A DNA stretch of 47,036 nt. It comes from an uncultured Collinsella sp. (GTDB lineage Bacteria > Actinomycetota > Coriobacteriia > Coriobacteriales > Coriobacteriaceae). The DNA is taken from contig CABUWV010000016.1 in NCBI GenBank assembly GCA_902495355.1, positions 1-47,036 of the forward strand. Direction: 5' to 3'. Positions 25,134 to 33,215 of the stretch are shown here, piece after piece. Both the position numbers and the translations under genes were made by a program. The notes beneath the pieces were generated by a model that ran no database searches, had not been told where the DNA came from, and saw only the letters and a list, made by a program, of their open reading frames with translations. Within the stretch, counting starts at the first letter, position 1; each line of letters begins with the position of its first letter.

Positions 25134-26030
25134 CTAGATATGCTGACGAATCGCGTCGATATAGGCCCGACCGTAGCGCGTGAGCGTCGTGTTCTTGCGC
25201 GTGATGATGCCAATCTCCATGTACTCGTCCACGTCGAGCGGAATCGAGATAATGCCGGGGCCGTTGAGCTCGTGGCTGATCACGCCCGAGCATACCGTGT
25301 AGCCGTTGAGGCCCATGGCCAAATTGAACAACGTCGCACGGTCGCGCACGCGGATATTTTTGCGACGCTCGAACGTCGAGGTCAGCTCCTCGGAATAGTA
25401 AAACGAGTTGTAGCTGCCCTGCTCGTAGGACAGGAACGGGTAGTCTTCCAGATCCTCGAGCGTCACGCTGGAGCGGCCCGCCAGCGGATGGTCGGCGCAG
25501 ACGAAGACATGCGGCGTGGCGCAGAAGAGCCCTTCGAACACGAGCTCGTTGGCGGCAAGCATGCGCTCGATGACCTCGCGATTGTGCTCCGACAGATACA
25601 GGATGCCGAGTTCGCTTTTCATATGCGCGACATCCTCGATAATTTCGTGGGTCTGCTCCTCGCGCAGGGTAAAGTCGTAGCGCGCGGCATCGAACTCACG
25701 GATCACATCGACAAACGCGTTGACGGCAAAGGAATAATGCTGACAGCTCACACTAAAGTGCGGCACCTGCTCGGATGCGCCCTTGTACTTACCTTCGAGC
25801 AGATCGGCCTGGTCAAGCACCTGTCGCGCGTAGCCCAAGAAGGTCTCGCCTTCCTCGGATACAACGACACCCTTGTTAGTGCGCTCAAAGATGCGCACAC
25901 CCATCTCGTTTTCGAGATCGCGGATCGATGCGGTAATCGAAGGCTGCGACACAAAGAGCCGGCGCGAGGCCTCGGTGATGCTGCCGCATTCGGCAACTTT
26001 GACGACATACCTGAGCTGCTGAAGCTTCAT
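25134..26030 (-). CDS. LysR-family transcriptional regulator (CysB/CynR-like layout)
   Basis: A 298-residue regulator with a typical N-terminal helix-turn-helix (GSITEASRRLFVSQPSITASIRDLE written as separate helices around residues 15-40) and a C-terminal effector-binding domain. ATG 26030 has GGGAG upstream; the open frame extends 69 codons further into the HAD gene in another frame and is ignored. It starts 10 bases after the HAD gene stop, so the two are probably co-transcribed. The MetE-like gene lies downstream on the same strand beyond a palindrome, suggesting control of methionine or one-carbon metabolism. Confidence 0.88.
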   Translation of the reverse strand: MKLQQLRYVVKVAECGSITEASRRLFVSQPSITASIRDLENEMGVRIFERTNKGVVVSEEGETFLGYARQVLDQADLLEGKYKGASEQVPHFSVSCQHYSFAVNAFVDVIREFDAARYDFTLREEQTHEIIEDVAHMKSELGILYLSEHNREVIERMLAANELVFEGLFCATPHVFVCADHPLAGRSSVTLEDLEDYPFLSYEQGSYNSFYYSEELTSTFERRKNIRVRDRATLFNLAMGLNGYTVCSGVISHELNGPGIISIPLDVDEYMEIGIITRKNTTLTRYGRAYIDAIRQHI

Positions 26031-26040
26031 GGCTTTCTCC

Positions 26041-26949
26041 CTAGACGTTCGTGACGTCGAAACCCGTCGCATCCATCTGGCGCATAAACGGCGGCATCTC
26101 CCCCGTCGCGGCGCAGGCGGCAATCTGATGCAGAGCCCCGGCGACCGCATCGTCTGCCGCAGCGCCGATATGCCAGCGCGCGGCAGCCGTGACGGCCTCG
26201 TTGGCATTGGCGACTGCAACGGAGTTGGGAACGGCATCGATCATGGGCAGGTCGTTATCGGAATCACCGAATACGGCCACCTCGTCGGGCGTCAGGTCCA
26301 AAGCGCGCGCCAGCTCCAGCGCAGCGCAGCCCTTGTCCCAACCAGCCGGAAGGATGTCGAACAGGCGCACTCGGTTGTTGGGAAACACAAGCGAGAGTTC
26401 CGGCACCTCGGCGGCAACGCGCTCACGCAGCTCGGCAAGCTCTTCGCGCGAGCGGGCGCTCCAGATATTCGCCTTGAACACCGGCGCGTCATCGACAACA
26501 GGACGGCACGGGGCCTCTTCGCCTTTGAGCCATGCGTTGCCGCCCGACTCCATGGCGCGACGAACGCGCTCGGGATCACTCGTCACGCAATAGGCATCGT
26601 TGCCCCAAAAGTCATCGCCCAGGCTATAGACCTTCAGATAGGTATCGTCGGTCTCTTGCTCAAGATAGTCGGCAAGGCGCATGAGGGCACCGTTGTCGCT
26701 CGCACGGGAGGCAACAACCTCGCCGTCGACAAACATCACCTGGCCGTTACAGAACGCACCGGTCGAGAAGCACTCGGAACGATTTTTGAACATCCAGCCC
26801 ATCGCGGACGGCTGGCGACCCGAAACCGGGCCAAAGTGCAGACCCGCCGCCTGCATGGCATGAATGCCCTCGATGGCGTAGTCGCTGGCGCCGTCATGCC
26901 CGGCTGGAATCAGCGTATCGTCCATATCGGTCAGCACAAGTTTAATCAT
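26041..26949 (-). CDS. HAD-superfamily hydrolase (Cof type)
   Basis: A 302-residue phosphatase of the HAD superfamily, subclass IIB. The catalytic motif I is TDMDDTLI at the N-terminus (nucleophile and acid Asp), motif II is the Ser of PVSGR, motif III Lys appears in GWDKGCA, and motif IV is FGDSDNDLPM. The cap lies in the middle. These enzymes act on sugar phosphates or other small phosphoesters; the substrate is unknown. TGGGGGCC lies just upstream of ATG. Its stop is 10 bases from the start of the LysR gene. Confidence 0.9.
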   Translation of the reverse strand: MIKLVLTDMDDTLIPAGHDGASDYAIEGIHAMQAAGLHFGPVSGRQPSAMGWMFKNRSECFSTGAFCNGQVMFVDGEVVASRASDNGALMRLADYLEQETDDTYLKVYSLGDDFWGNDAYCVTSDPERVRRAMESGGNAWLKGEEAPCRPVVDDAPVFKANIWSARSREELAELRERVAAEVPELSLVFPNNRVRLFDILPAGWDKGCAALELARALDLTPDEVAVFGDSDNDLPMIDAVPNSVAVANANEAVTAAARWHIGAAADDAVAGALHQIAACAATGEMPPFMRQMDATGFDVTNV

Positions 26950-26986
26950 AAGGCCCCCATTCGTATCGGTCCTACCTATTGTAACG

Positions 26987-27021
26987 ACCTGCCAAAATAA
27001 ACCTGTCCCTTTTTGGCAGGT
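26987..27021. terminator. Stem-loop upstream of the TPP riboswitch
   Basis: ACCTGCCAAAA pairs with TTTTGGCAGGT around a 13-base centre containing CTGTCCCT. It lies between the divergent HAD gene and the thiamine operon. It may insulate the two transcription units, or be a palindromic repeat. Confidence 0.5.
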
Positions 27022-27048
27022 GCGTTAGTATAGGGAACAACAGATTCG

Positions 27049-27140
27049 ATGCGGGAGTGCCGGCGGTGCAAACCACAAGGCTGAGAGGGCATGGGGCCCA
27101 ATCCTTTGAACCTGTCAGTTAATGCTGGCGTAGGGAGCAT
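27049..27140 (+). ncRNA. TPP riboswitch (THI element)
   Basis: The conserved core of the thiamine-pyrophosphate aptamer is readable: CTGAGAGGG at 27081-27089, CCTTTGAACCTG at 27103-27114 and TAATGCTGGCGTAGGGA at 27120-27136. P1 closes between ATGC (27049) and GCAT (27137-27140). A strong terminator follows at once, and the genes below encode thiamine-synthesis proteins. When TPP binds, transcription of thiM and its neighbours should stop. Confidence 0.95.
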
Positions 27141-27152
27141 GCCGCCTTTACA

Positions 27153-27182
27153 GGGGCGCTGTCTATGCACAGCGCCCCTTTT
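27153..27182 (+). terminator. Riboswitch expression-platform terminator
   Basis: GGGGCGCTGT pairs perfectly with ACAGCGCCCC around loop CTATGC, followed by TTTT. It lies 12 bases after the TPP aptamer and before the thiM ribosome site, which makes transcription termination the likely control mode. Confidence 0.9.
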
Positions 27183-27204
27183 CTATGCCAAGGAGGCATG
27201 TGCA

Positions 27205-28044
27205 GTGATTGATTCGGAACAGCTTAAGCAACATATGGTCAAGGCCGTGGAGGAGATTCGCGCTACCAATCCGATGGCCGGCTCCATCACCAACACGGTG
27301 ACGATCGACTTTGTCGCCAATGCGCAGCTCGCCGTGGGCGGTTCGGCCGCCATGGTCTATCTGCCCGACGAGGGCGAGGCGCTCGTTGCCGGCGGCGGCG
27401 CCATCTATCTCAACATGGGCACGCTCTTCCCCATCTACGAGCAGACGATTCCCCGCGCGGCCAAGGCGGCACATGACGCCGGCAAGCCCTGGGTACTCGA
27501 TCCGGTGGGTCTGGGCATCGGTAGCCTGCGCACCCAGCTGGTAAACGAGCTCAAGCAGTACAAGCCCGCCATCGTACGCGGCAACGCCTCCGAGATCATC
27601 GCACTCGCCGGCCTGTGGGGTCTTGAGGGCGAGGCCGCCGACCTGAGCCGTGTACGCGGCGTCGACACCACCGATACGGTCGACGCCGCCCGCGATGCTG
27701 CCGTGGCGCTCGCCCGCTACACCGGCGGCGCCGTGGTCGTCTCGGGCGAAGTCGACCTGATCACCGACGGCACGACCGTGGCCAAGTCCCACGGCGGCAG
27801 CCCGCTCATGTCCAAGATCACCGGCTGCGGCTGCTCGCAGGGCGGCGTGCTGGCCGTGTACGCCTGCGCCGCCGACCCGTTTACGGCAGCCGTCTGCGGC
27901 ACCGCCGTCTACAACGTGGCCGGCACGCGTGCCGCCGCTGTCGCCGACGCCCCGGCAAGCTTTAAGGTCGCCTTTATCGACGAGCTCTACCGCGCAACCG
28001 CCCAGGACATTGCCGATAACCAACTCGAGCTCGAGGAGGCATAG
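27205..28044 (+). CDS. thiM: Hydroxyethylthiazole kinase
   Basis: A 279-residue ribokinase-fold enzyme that phosphorylates the thiazole alcohol for thiamine salvage. Visible family features are NFVAN-like IDFVANAQLAVGGSAAM near the N-terminus, LDPVGLG, RGNASEIIAL and the active-site loop ITGCGCSQGG with the catalytic Cys. GTG 27205 is the start, with AAGGAGG at 27190-27196; the open frame upstream runs through the riboswitch and is not coding. It is the first gene of a three-gene thiamine operon under the TPP riboswitch. Confidence 0.96.
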   Translation: MIDSEQLKQHMVKAVEEIRATNPMAGSITNTVTIDFVANAQLAVGGSAAMVYLPDEGEALVAGGGAIYLNMGTLFPIYEQTIPRAAKAAHDAGKPWVLDPVGLGIGSLRTQLVNELKQYKPAIVRGNASEIIALAGLWGLEGEAADLSRVRGVDTTDTVDAARDAAVALARYTGGAVVVSGEVDLITDGTTVAKSHGGSPLMSKITGCGCSQGGVLAVYACAADPFTAAVCGTAVYNVAGTRAAAVADAPASFKVAFIDELYRATAQDIADNQLELEEA

Positions 28045-28047
28045 GCC

Positions 28048-28389
28048 ATGTCCGATCCCGCAACCAATACCGGCATGAACACACTCGTCGCTGTGGCCAT
28101 CGCCCCGTGTGGCACCGGCGATGAGCTGTCCGCCGAGGTCGCCGAGGTCGTGCGTGTTATTCGCGAGAGCGGCCTTCCCAACCGCACCACCTCGATGTTC
28201 ACCGAGATCGAGGGCGACTGGGACGAGGTCATGCAGGTCGTGCGCGACGCAACCTTTGTGTTGGCGAGCAAGGGCATCCGAACCGAAGTCGTGCTCAAAG
28301 CCGATATTCGACCCGGATTTACCGACACCATGACCGGCAAGCTCGAGCGCATGGAAGCGCAGATCAAAAAGCAGGAGGAAGCACGATGA
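28048..28389 (+). CDS. MTH1187/YkoF-family thiamine-binding protein
   Basis: A 113-residue ferredoxin-like small protein of the MTH1187 (DUF77) family. It begins LVAVAIAPCGTGDELSAEV and has the family segments SGLPNRTTSMFTEIEGDWDEV and IRTEVVLKADIRPG. Members bind thiamine or its precursors and often occur in thiamine operons. It starts three bases after the thiM stop, and its last four bases overlap the thiE start, so translation is probably coupled. Exact role (carrier or sensor) is not known. Confidence 0.88.
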   Translation: MSDPATNTGMNTLVAVAIAPCGTGDELSAEVAEVVRVIRESGLPNRTTSMFTEIEGDWDEVMQVVRDATFVLASKGIRTEVVLKADIRPGFTDTMTGKLERMEAQIKKQEEAR

Positions 28390-29081
28390 GCATCCGCGAC
28401 AACCTTGATATCTCGGCCTATCTGGTACTCGGCCCCGAAAACACCCTCGGGCGCCCCGTGGGCGATGTGGTGGCCCAGGCACTCGACGCCGGCTTTACCT
28501 GCATTCAGGTGCGCTCCAAGGTGGCAAGCGCCCGCGAGATCATCGCGCTGACCGGCGACGCCGCTCAGGCTATCGCACAGGCCGGCAAGACCGGTCAGGT
28601 CGCCTTGCTGATCGATGACCGCCTGGACTGCGTACTCGCCGCGCGCGAGCAGGGCATCGCCGTCGATGGCGTACACGTGGGCCAAAGCGATATTCCCGTC
28701 GAGGTCTGCCGCAAGCTGTTGGGCCCCAACGCCATCGTGGGCCTTTCGGCCCGCTGTGAGGAGATGCTCGAGTACGTCAAGACCGCCGACATGAGCCTGG
28801 TCGACTACCTGGGCATCGGCCCGCTCCACGAGACCGAGACCAAGCGCGACTGCGGACGCGCAGCCGATGGCTCCATCATCACCAAGAGCTTTGAGGACCT
28901 GGCCGCACTCCACGCGGCAAGCCCCGTGCCCATCGTGGTGGGCGGTGGCGTCAAGACGGCCGACCTGCCGCAGCTCAAGGCCACCGGCGTCGACGGCTTC
29001 TTTGTGGTGAGCGCTGTCTGCAGCGCCGATGACCCCCACGCCGCGGCCAAGGAGCTTGTCGACACCTGGCAGCAGGCATAA
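28386..29081 (+). CDS. thiE: Thiamine-phosphate synthase
   Basis: A 231-residue TIM-barrel enzyme that joins the pyrimidine pyrophosphate to thiazole phosphate to make thiamine phosphate. Signature parts are LLIDDRLDCVLA, DGVHVGQSDIP, VDYLGIGPLHETETK and the glycine loop PIVVGGGVK. Its ATG overlaps the stop of the MTH1187-family gene (ATGA). It completes a salvage set with thiM; thiD was not found in this window. A terminator follows at 29126-29171. Confidence 0.95.
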   Translation: MSIRDNLDISAYLVLGPENTLGRPVGDVVAQALDAGFTCIQVRSKVASAREIIALTGDAAQAIAQAGKTGQVALLIDDRLDCVLAAREQGIAVDGVHVGQSDIPVEVCRKLLGPNAIVGLSARCEEMLEYVKTADMSLVDYLGIGPLHETETKRDCGRAADGSIITKSFEDLAALHAASPVPIVVGGGVKTADLPQLKATGVDGFFVVSAVCSADDPHAAAKELVDTWQQA

Positions 29082-29125
29082 GCCTAGGCCAAGCAGCTGA
29101 TTCGCAGCCTCATATCTTCAGCAAC

Positions 29126-29171
29126 GGAAAGCGCATCCCAGTTTGGACCTCCATTCCGGGATGCGCTTTCC
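29126..29171. terminator. Bidirectional terminator between thiE and the patatin gene
   Basis: GGAAAGCGCATCCC pairs perfectly with GGGATGCGCTTTCC around an 18-base loop, between convergent genes. Confidence 0.8.
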
Positions 29172-29182
29172 GCATGCGACCC

Positions 29183-30052
29183 TTACCCCGCCAGATACGC
29201 TTCCAACGCCGGCAAAGTCGCCTCCGCATCGCGGCGGCCGATCTGATAGATGCGCTCGAGCTCATCGGGCTCGCGGCACAGCGACGGCACTTTCACCGAT
29301 TCGCTCGGACGCACCACAAAGATTTCGCCGGCAGCCTCGCGACGTGCCAGGTCATCGAGCGTGGCATTGTAAACCTCATGCCGATGCTCAAGCGCTGCGA
29401 CAAACTCCGGGTAGTGACGGAACACGCGACGCAGCATGGGCATCACGCTGTTGGGCTGCTTCACAAAGCCCGCCGGCTGCGTGAGTACCACGATATTGCG
29501 GTCATACCCCTGCGCAAACAGCCATGCACTGGGAATAGAATCAGCCACGCCACCATCCAGATACTTATGCCCGTCAATAGCAACGGGACGCGTCGCCACA
29601 GGAATCGCCGACGATGCCCGGATCCACTCGATATCGCGCTCGTCGCCATAGGGCAGGTCGTGGTAGACGGCCTTGCCCGTCTCGATATCGGTGCACACGC
29701 ACGTAAACCGCATGGGACAGGCGCGATACGCCTCCAAGTCGATGGGATCGCGCTCGATGGGCACCTCGTGATAGGCAAAATCGGCATTGAACATATCGCC
29801 GGTCCGCAGCCAGCTTGCTACACCCGCATAGCGCTTATCGGCACAATAGGCCTTGTTATAGCGAATGGCGCGGCCGATCTGGCGCGATTTAAAGTTGTAG
29901 CCAAACGCCGCGCCCGCCGAGACACCCACCATATGGTCGCAGGTCAAACCGTGCTCCATCCAAACGTCGAGCACGCCCGCCGTATACATACCGCGGTAGC
30001 CGCCTCCCTCGAGTGCAAGCCCCACCGTGCGCGTCATATTTGGCTGTGTCAT
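29183..30052 (-). CDS. Patatin-like phospholipase family protein
   Basis: A 289-residue cytoplasmic lipid hydrolase of the bacterial patatin (RssA/YjjU-like) type with a Ser-Asp dyad. The oxyanion loop GLALEGGGYRG lies at residues 11-21, the nucleophile is Ser45 in GVSAGA, and the Asp is in KYLDGGVADS. ATG 30052 has GGAGAT upstream; the frame is open 45 codons further without a good site. The natural lipid substrate is unknown. It is divergent from the large GGDEF-EAL gene. Confidence 0.9.
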   Translation of the reverse strand: MTQPNMTRTVGLALEGGGYRGMYTAGVLDVWMEHGLTCDHMVGVSAGAAFGYNFKSRQIGRAIRYNKAYCADKRYAGVASWLRTGDMFNADFAYHEVPIERDPIDLEAYRACPMRFTCVCTDIETGKAVYHDLPYGDERDIEWIRASSAIPVATRPVAIDGHKYLDGGVADSIPSAWLFAQGYDRNIVVLTQPAGFVKQPNSVMPMLRRVFRHYPEFVAALEHRHEVYNATLDDLARREAAGEIFVVRPSESVKVPSLCREPDELERIYQIGRRDAEATLPALEAYLAG

Positions 30053-30370
30053 GCGACCATCTCCGTTCCTGCGTTTAAAACCGGGACAAGTATACCCGTC
30101 AACATATACCGCCCCGGTCGCATTTTTCATGCGCACCCAGGCGTTGCGGTTTGGCGAATAATAGCCGCCCGTAGCATGTACACCCATATATAATTCTGCA
30201 CTGTTGTTTATACTACTCAGCAGTTATCAACAGCGAACATTAGCCGGTAAATTAACCCAACAACGCAGCAAGGCGGGGGCCTGGATACACGCAAAGCGCC
30301 GAACAACAACGCGTGTGCACAACGAGCTCGCCCGACGCAATTCGCCCGACCTCAGAAAGCCGCTTACGAC
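30053..30370. other. 318-base intergenic region between the divergent patatin and GGDEF-EAL genes
   Basis: No gene is seen. TATAAT occurs at 30189-30194 and TATACT at 30210-30215 on the plus strand, either of which could be a -10 element for the GGDEF-EAL gene, though no convincing -35 was matched. The last 150 bases would be a long leader. No riboswitch was recognised; a c-di-GMP aptamer would be of interest here but was not seen. Confidence 0.4.
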
Positions 30371-33088
30371 ATGGATACTGTCAGCAATTACACCGAAACG
30401 CTCGAAAAGACCGTCCGCGACCTTCTCAAGCGTCAGGAGGATCTGATCAGGACCGCCTTTACCGACCAGCTTACCGGGCTTGGCAACCGTGGCGGCTTTG
30501 CCCGCTCCCTCGAGGAGCTCTGGGAGCAGGACACCCCCGTTACCATGGCGTACGTCGATATCGACAACCTCAAGCACTGCAACGACGTCTTTGGGCATGA
30601 CGAGGGCAACCGCTACATCTTGCAGGTAAGTCTCTATCTCAAGCTGTATATGAAAGTGGACGAGGCGGCGTTTCGCATAGGCGGCGACGAGTTTGCCATC
30701 CTATCTACGATTGCAACCGAGGACGACCTCGCCGAACGTCTGGAACGCTGCCGAACGGTCCTGCTCAAAAACAACGATTCCGAGATGCCCCGCTCGTTTA
30801 GCTATGGAGTGTCGTATGCCGACCCCGCCCTGGGCGAAGCCCCCAATCGCATGACGCTCGATGCCGACCATCGCATGTACGACTACAAGCTACGTCATGC
30901 CATGCACCTTGATCGACGCAATATCACGCAAGTCCACGCCGACGACTTCGAAATAAGCGATCGCATTTTCGACGCCTTTTCGATGCTCAACGAAGGCCGC
31001 TATTTCTTTATCGAGAACTTGGACAAACATCGCACCCTTTGGTCACAAGGCGCCTTGCGCGATCTTGGCCTTCCCTCGGAGCACATAGACAACTGTCGCG
31101 ATTACTGGAAAACGCGCGTGCATCCCGATGACCTTGAGGCCTACATCAACGACATCGACCAAGTCTATAACGGCACCAAGCACCGTCGCGTCATGCAGTA
31201 TCGTGTGCGCAATGCCGTCGGCGACTACGTCCTCTGCCGTGCTCGCGGGTTTCGCATCGACGGCGACGAAAATGTCCCCTCGCTCTATGTCGGCGAGCTC
31301 GTCAACCACTCACTTGCCGAAACCGTCGACGCCGCGACAGGCCTCGGCACCCAGCGCATGTTGGTCAATGCCATCGACGCCTGTCGTTGCGACCGTTGCG
31401 AGACGGGCCTTATAGCGGTGCGCGTTCGTGGCACGACAAAGCTCAACGAGCTTTACGGGGCCGAGGCTGTCGACAACATGCTCGCCGAATACGCAGGCCG
31501 CATGCTGTCGATCACCCGCGGCAGGAGCAGGGTCTACCGTTCACGTAGCGTCCAGTTCGTCGTGCTCAGCAACGACCTGGACCACGAGGCATTCGAGCAA
31601 CTGACCCGCCACCTTAAAGAAGCCGTTTTCGCTCCTGTGCAAATCGCAGGCGACACCATTGCTCCCGTCTGTCTTGTCGTCCCGACCTTTTACGAACGCC
31701 TGGACTCCCAAGCATCGACTGTTTTGGGCGAACTCGATCGTCGCCTTCGCACGGCCGGCGGACTTGTTCCCAACGACAGTCTGCCCATACCCGAGATGGA
31801 ACGCAAAGGCGCCGTCGCCGAGCACCTCGACATGCTCACCGGTCTCTACCGACCCAGCGAGTTTATGCGCCGTGCCAATGCCTTCATCAAGGCAAGGCGC
31901 GACGGCGCCTGGTGCATCGCCACGGTCGACATGGGCCACATGCGCCTGTTTAACGAATGGTATGGACAGGCCGAAGGCGACCGCCTGCTTGCCGATGTGG
32001 GCACGGTCCTCAAGGACATCGAGAATGCCGGCATGGGCGTCGCAGGGTACTGGGGCCAAGATGACTTTTGCGTACTCATCCCCTTTAAGCACATCACCGT
32101 CCATCAAATCTACAACCGCGTTCGCGAGGCAGTAGCCAGGCATGATGGCGGCGTAGGTTTTTGGCCGTCCATGGGCGTTTACCCCATCGATTCCAATGAG
32201 GAGATCACCATCGATGCGCAGGCAAAGGCCATGTTTACCAATCGGCGCGCAAAAAACGACTTTAAGGAGCGCATTGCCATTTTTTGCCCCGAGGAGTACA
32301 AGCGCGAAATCGTGTTCAACCGCACGCTGACCGAATTCCAGTACGCGCTGTCAAATGGTCGCATCACGTACTATCTTCAGCCCCAGGTCGATATGGAAAC
32401 CGGCGAGATTATTGGCGCCGAAGCACTCACCCGCTGGATTGACAAGGACGGCTCTCTCATTTCGCCCGCAACGTTTATCCCCGCACTCGAGGAAAGCGGC
32501 TTTGTAGTGACGCTCGACAAATATGTTTGGCAGGGCGTCGCCATGTGGCTCCGCGAGCGCCTCAATCGAGGACTTCGCGTGGTTCCGATTTCCCTCAATG
32601 TGTCGCGCGTAGACATTCTTGCCTGCGATGTCGCCGAGCATATGGGGTCGCTCGCCGCCCAGTACAACCTGCCGCCCGAACTCATGCACATCGAGATCAC
32701 CGAGACCGCCTATACCGGAGAGTCCGAGGCCGTGGATAAGCTGACCGCGGATCTGCACACCCGTGGCTTCTCGACCTACATGGACGATTTTGGCACCGGC
32801 CAGTCCACGCTCGCGATGCTCAAGAACGTCAACGTCGACGTCATCAAGCTCGACCGCACCTTTGTGCCCACCGACCGCGATCAAGGCCGCAGCGCGCAGA
32901 TCGTGTCATCGATGCTCGAGATGGCGCAGTCGCTCCATCTGCCCGTCGTGGTTGAAGGCGTCGAGACAAATGAGCAGGCAAACATGCTACGACAAATGGG
33001 CGCCCGCTACGCTCAGGACTTCCTCTACTACCGCCCCATGCCGGCGAAGGATTTTGAGGCATTGCTCGATGGCGGCAATAACAACTGA
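30371..33088 (+). CDS. Multidomain c-di-GMP protein: GGDEF-PAS-GGDEF-GGDEF-EAL
   Basis: A 905-residue cytoplasmic protein. GGDEF 1 (about 25-185) has the intact RIGGDEF motif at 104-108 and should be able to make c-di-GMP; the usual RxxD inhibitory site nine residues upstream is KVDE, so product inhibition there is unlikely. A PAS-like domain (about 215-325, VHPDDLEAYINDIDQV) follows. Two degenerate GGDEF domains (about 330-480, and 490-640 with GQDDF) probably serve sensing or structure. The EAL domain (about 655-900) keeps EALTRW, NVSR, EITET, DDFGTG, KLDRTF and VVEGVE, so it should cleave c-di-GMP. No membrane segment. The start is uncertain: only AGAAAG precedes the ATG. Its downstream neighbour is a shorter paralogue. 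Confidence 0.88.
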   Translation: MDTVSNYTETLEKTVRDLLKRQEDLIRTAFTDQLTGLGNRGGFARSLEELWEQDTPVTMAYVDIDNLKHCNDVFGHDEGNRYILQVSLYLKLYMKVDEAAFRIGGDEFAILSTIATEDDLAERLERCRTVLLKNNDSEMPRSFSYGVSYADPALGEAPNRMTLDADHRMYDYKLRHAMHLDRRNITQVHADDFEISDRIFDAFSMLNEGRYFFIENLDKHRTLWSQGALRDLGLPSEHIDNCRDYWKTRVHPDDLEAYINDIDQVYNGTKHRRVMQYRVRNAVGDYVLCRARGFRIDGDENVPSLYVGELVNHSLAETVDAATGLGTQRMLVNAIDACRCDRCETGLIAVRVRGTTKLNELYGAEAVDNMLAEYAGRMLSITRGRSRVYRSRSVQFVVLSNDLDHEAFEQLTRHLKEAVFAPVQIAGDTIAPVCLVVPTFYERLDSQASTVLGELDRRLRTAGGLVPNDSLPIPEMERKGAVAEHLDMLTGLYRPSEFMRRANAFIKARRDGAWCIATVDMGHMRLFNEWYGQAEGDRLLADVGTVLKDIENAGMGVAGYWGQDDFCVLIPFKHITVHQIYNRVREAVARHDGGVGFWPSMGVYPIDSNEEITIDAQAKAMFTNRRAKNDFKERIAIFCPEEYKREIVFNRTLTEFQYALSNGRITYYLQPQVDMETGEIIGAEALTRWIDKDGSLISPATFIPALEESGFVVTLDKYVWQGVAMWLRERLNRGLRVVPISLNVSRVDILACDVAEHMGSLAAQYNLPPELMHIEITETAYTGESEAVDKLTADLHTRGFSTYMDDFGTGQSTLAMLKNVNVDVIKLDRTFVPTDRDQGRSAQIVSSMLEMAQSLHLPVVVEGVETNEQANMLRQMGARYAQDFLYYRPMPAKDFEALLDGGNNN

Positions 33089-33146
33089 TTCGCTCGCGCG
33101 CAAAACGCCATCACCGAAGGGGGAATTTGCCTCCATTAGCTAACTT

Positions 33147-33177
33147 ATATCCCCAATTCAAACCGAATTGGGGATAT
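33147..33177. terminator. Stem-loop between the two c-di-GMP genes
   Basis: ATATCCCCAATTC pairs perfectly with GAATTGGGGATAT around AAACC. It lies 58 bases after the first gene and 22 bases before the ribosome site of the next, so it may terminate the first transcript or lie in the leader of the second. Confidence 0.65.
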
Positions 33178-33215
33178 GATACAAACCGTTGTTCCGCCCA
33201 AGGAGGTTATCCATC

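Noticed and set aside
27091..27204. N-terminal extension of thiM reading through the leader
   Set aside because: The segment is the TPP riboswitch and its terminator; the GTG at 27205 has a proper AAGGAGG.
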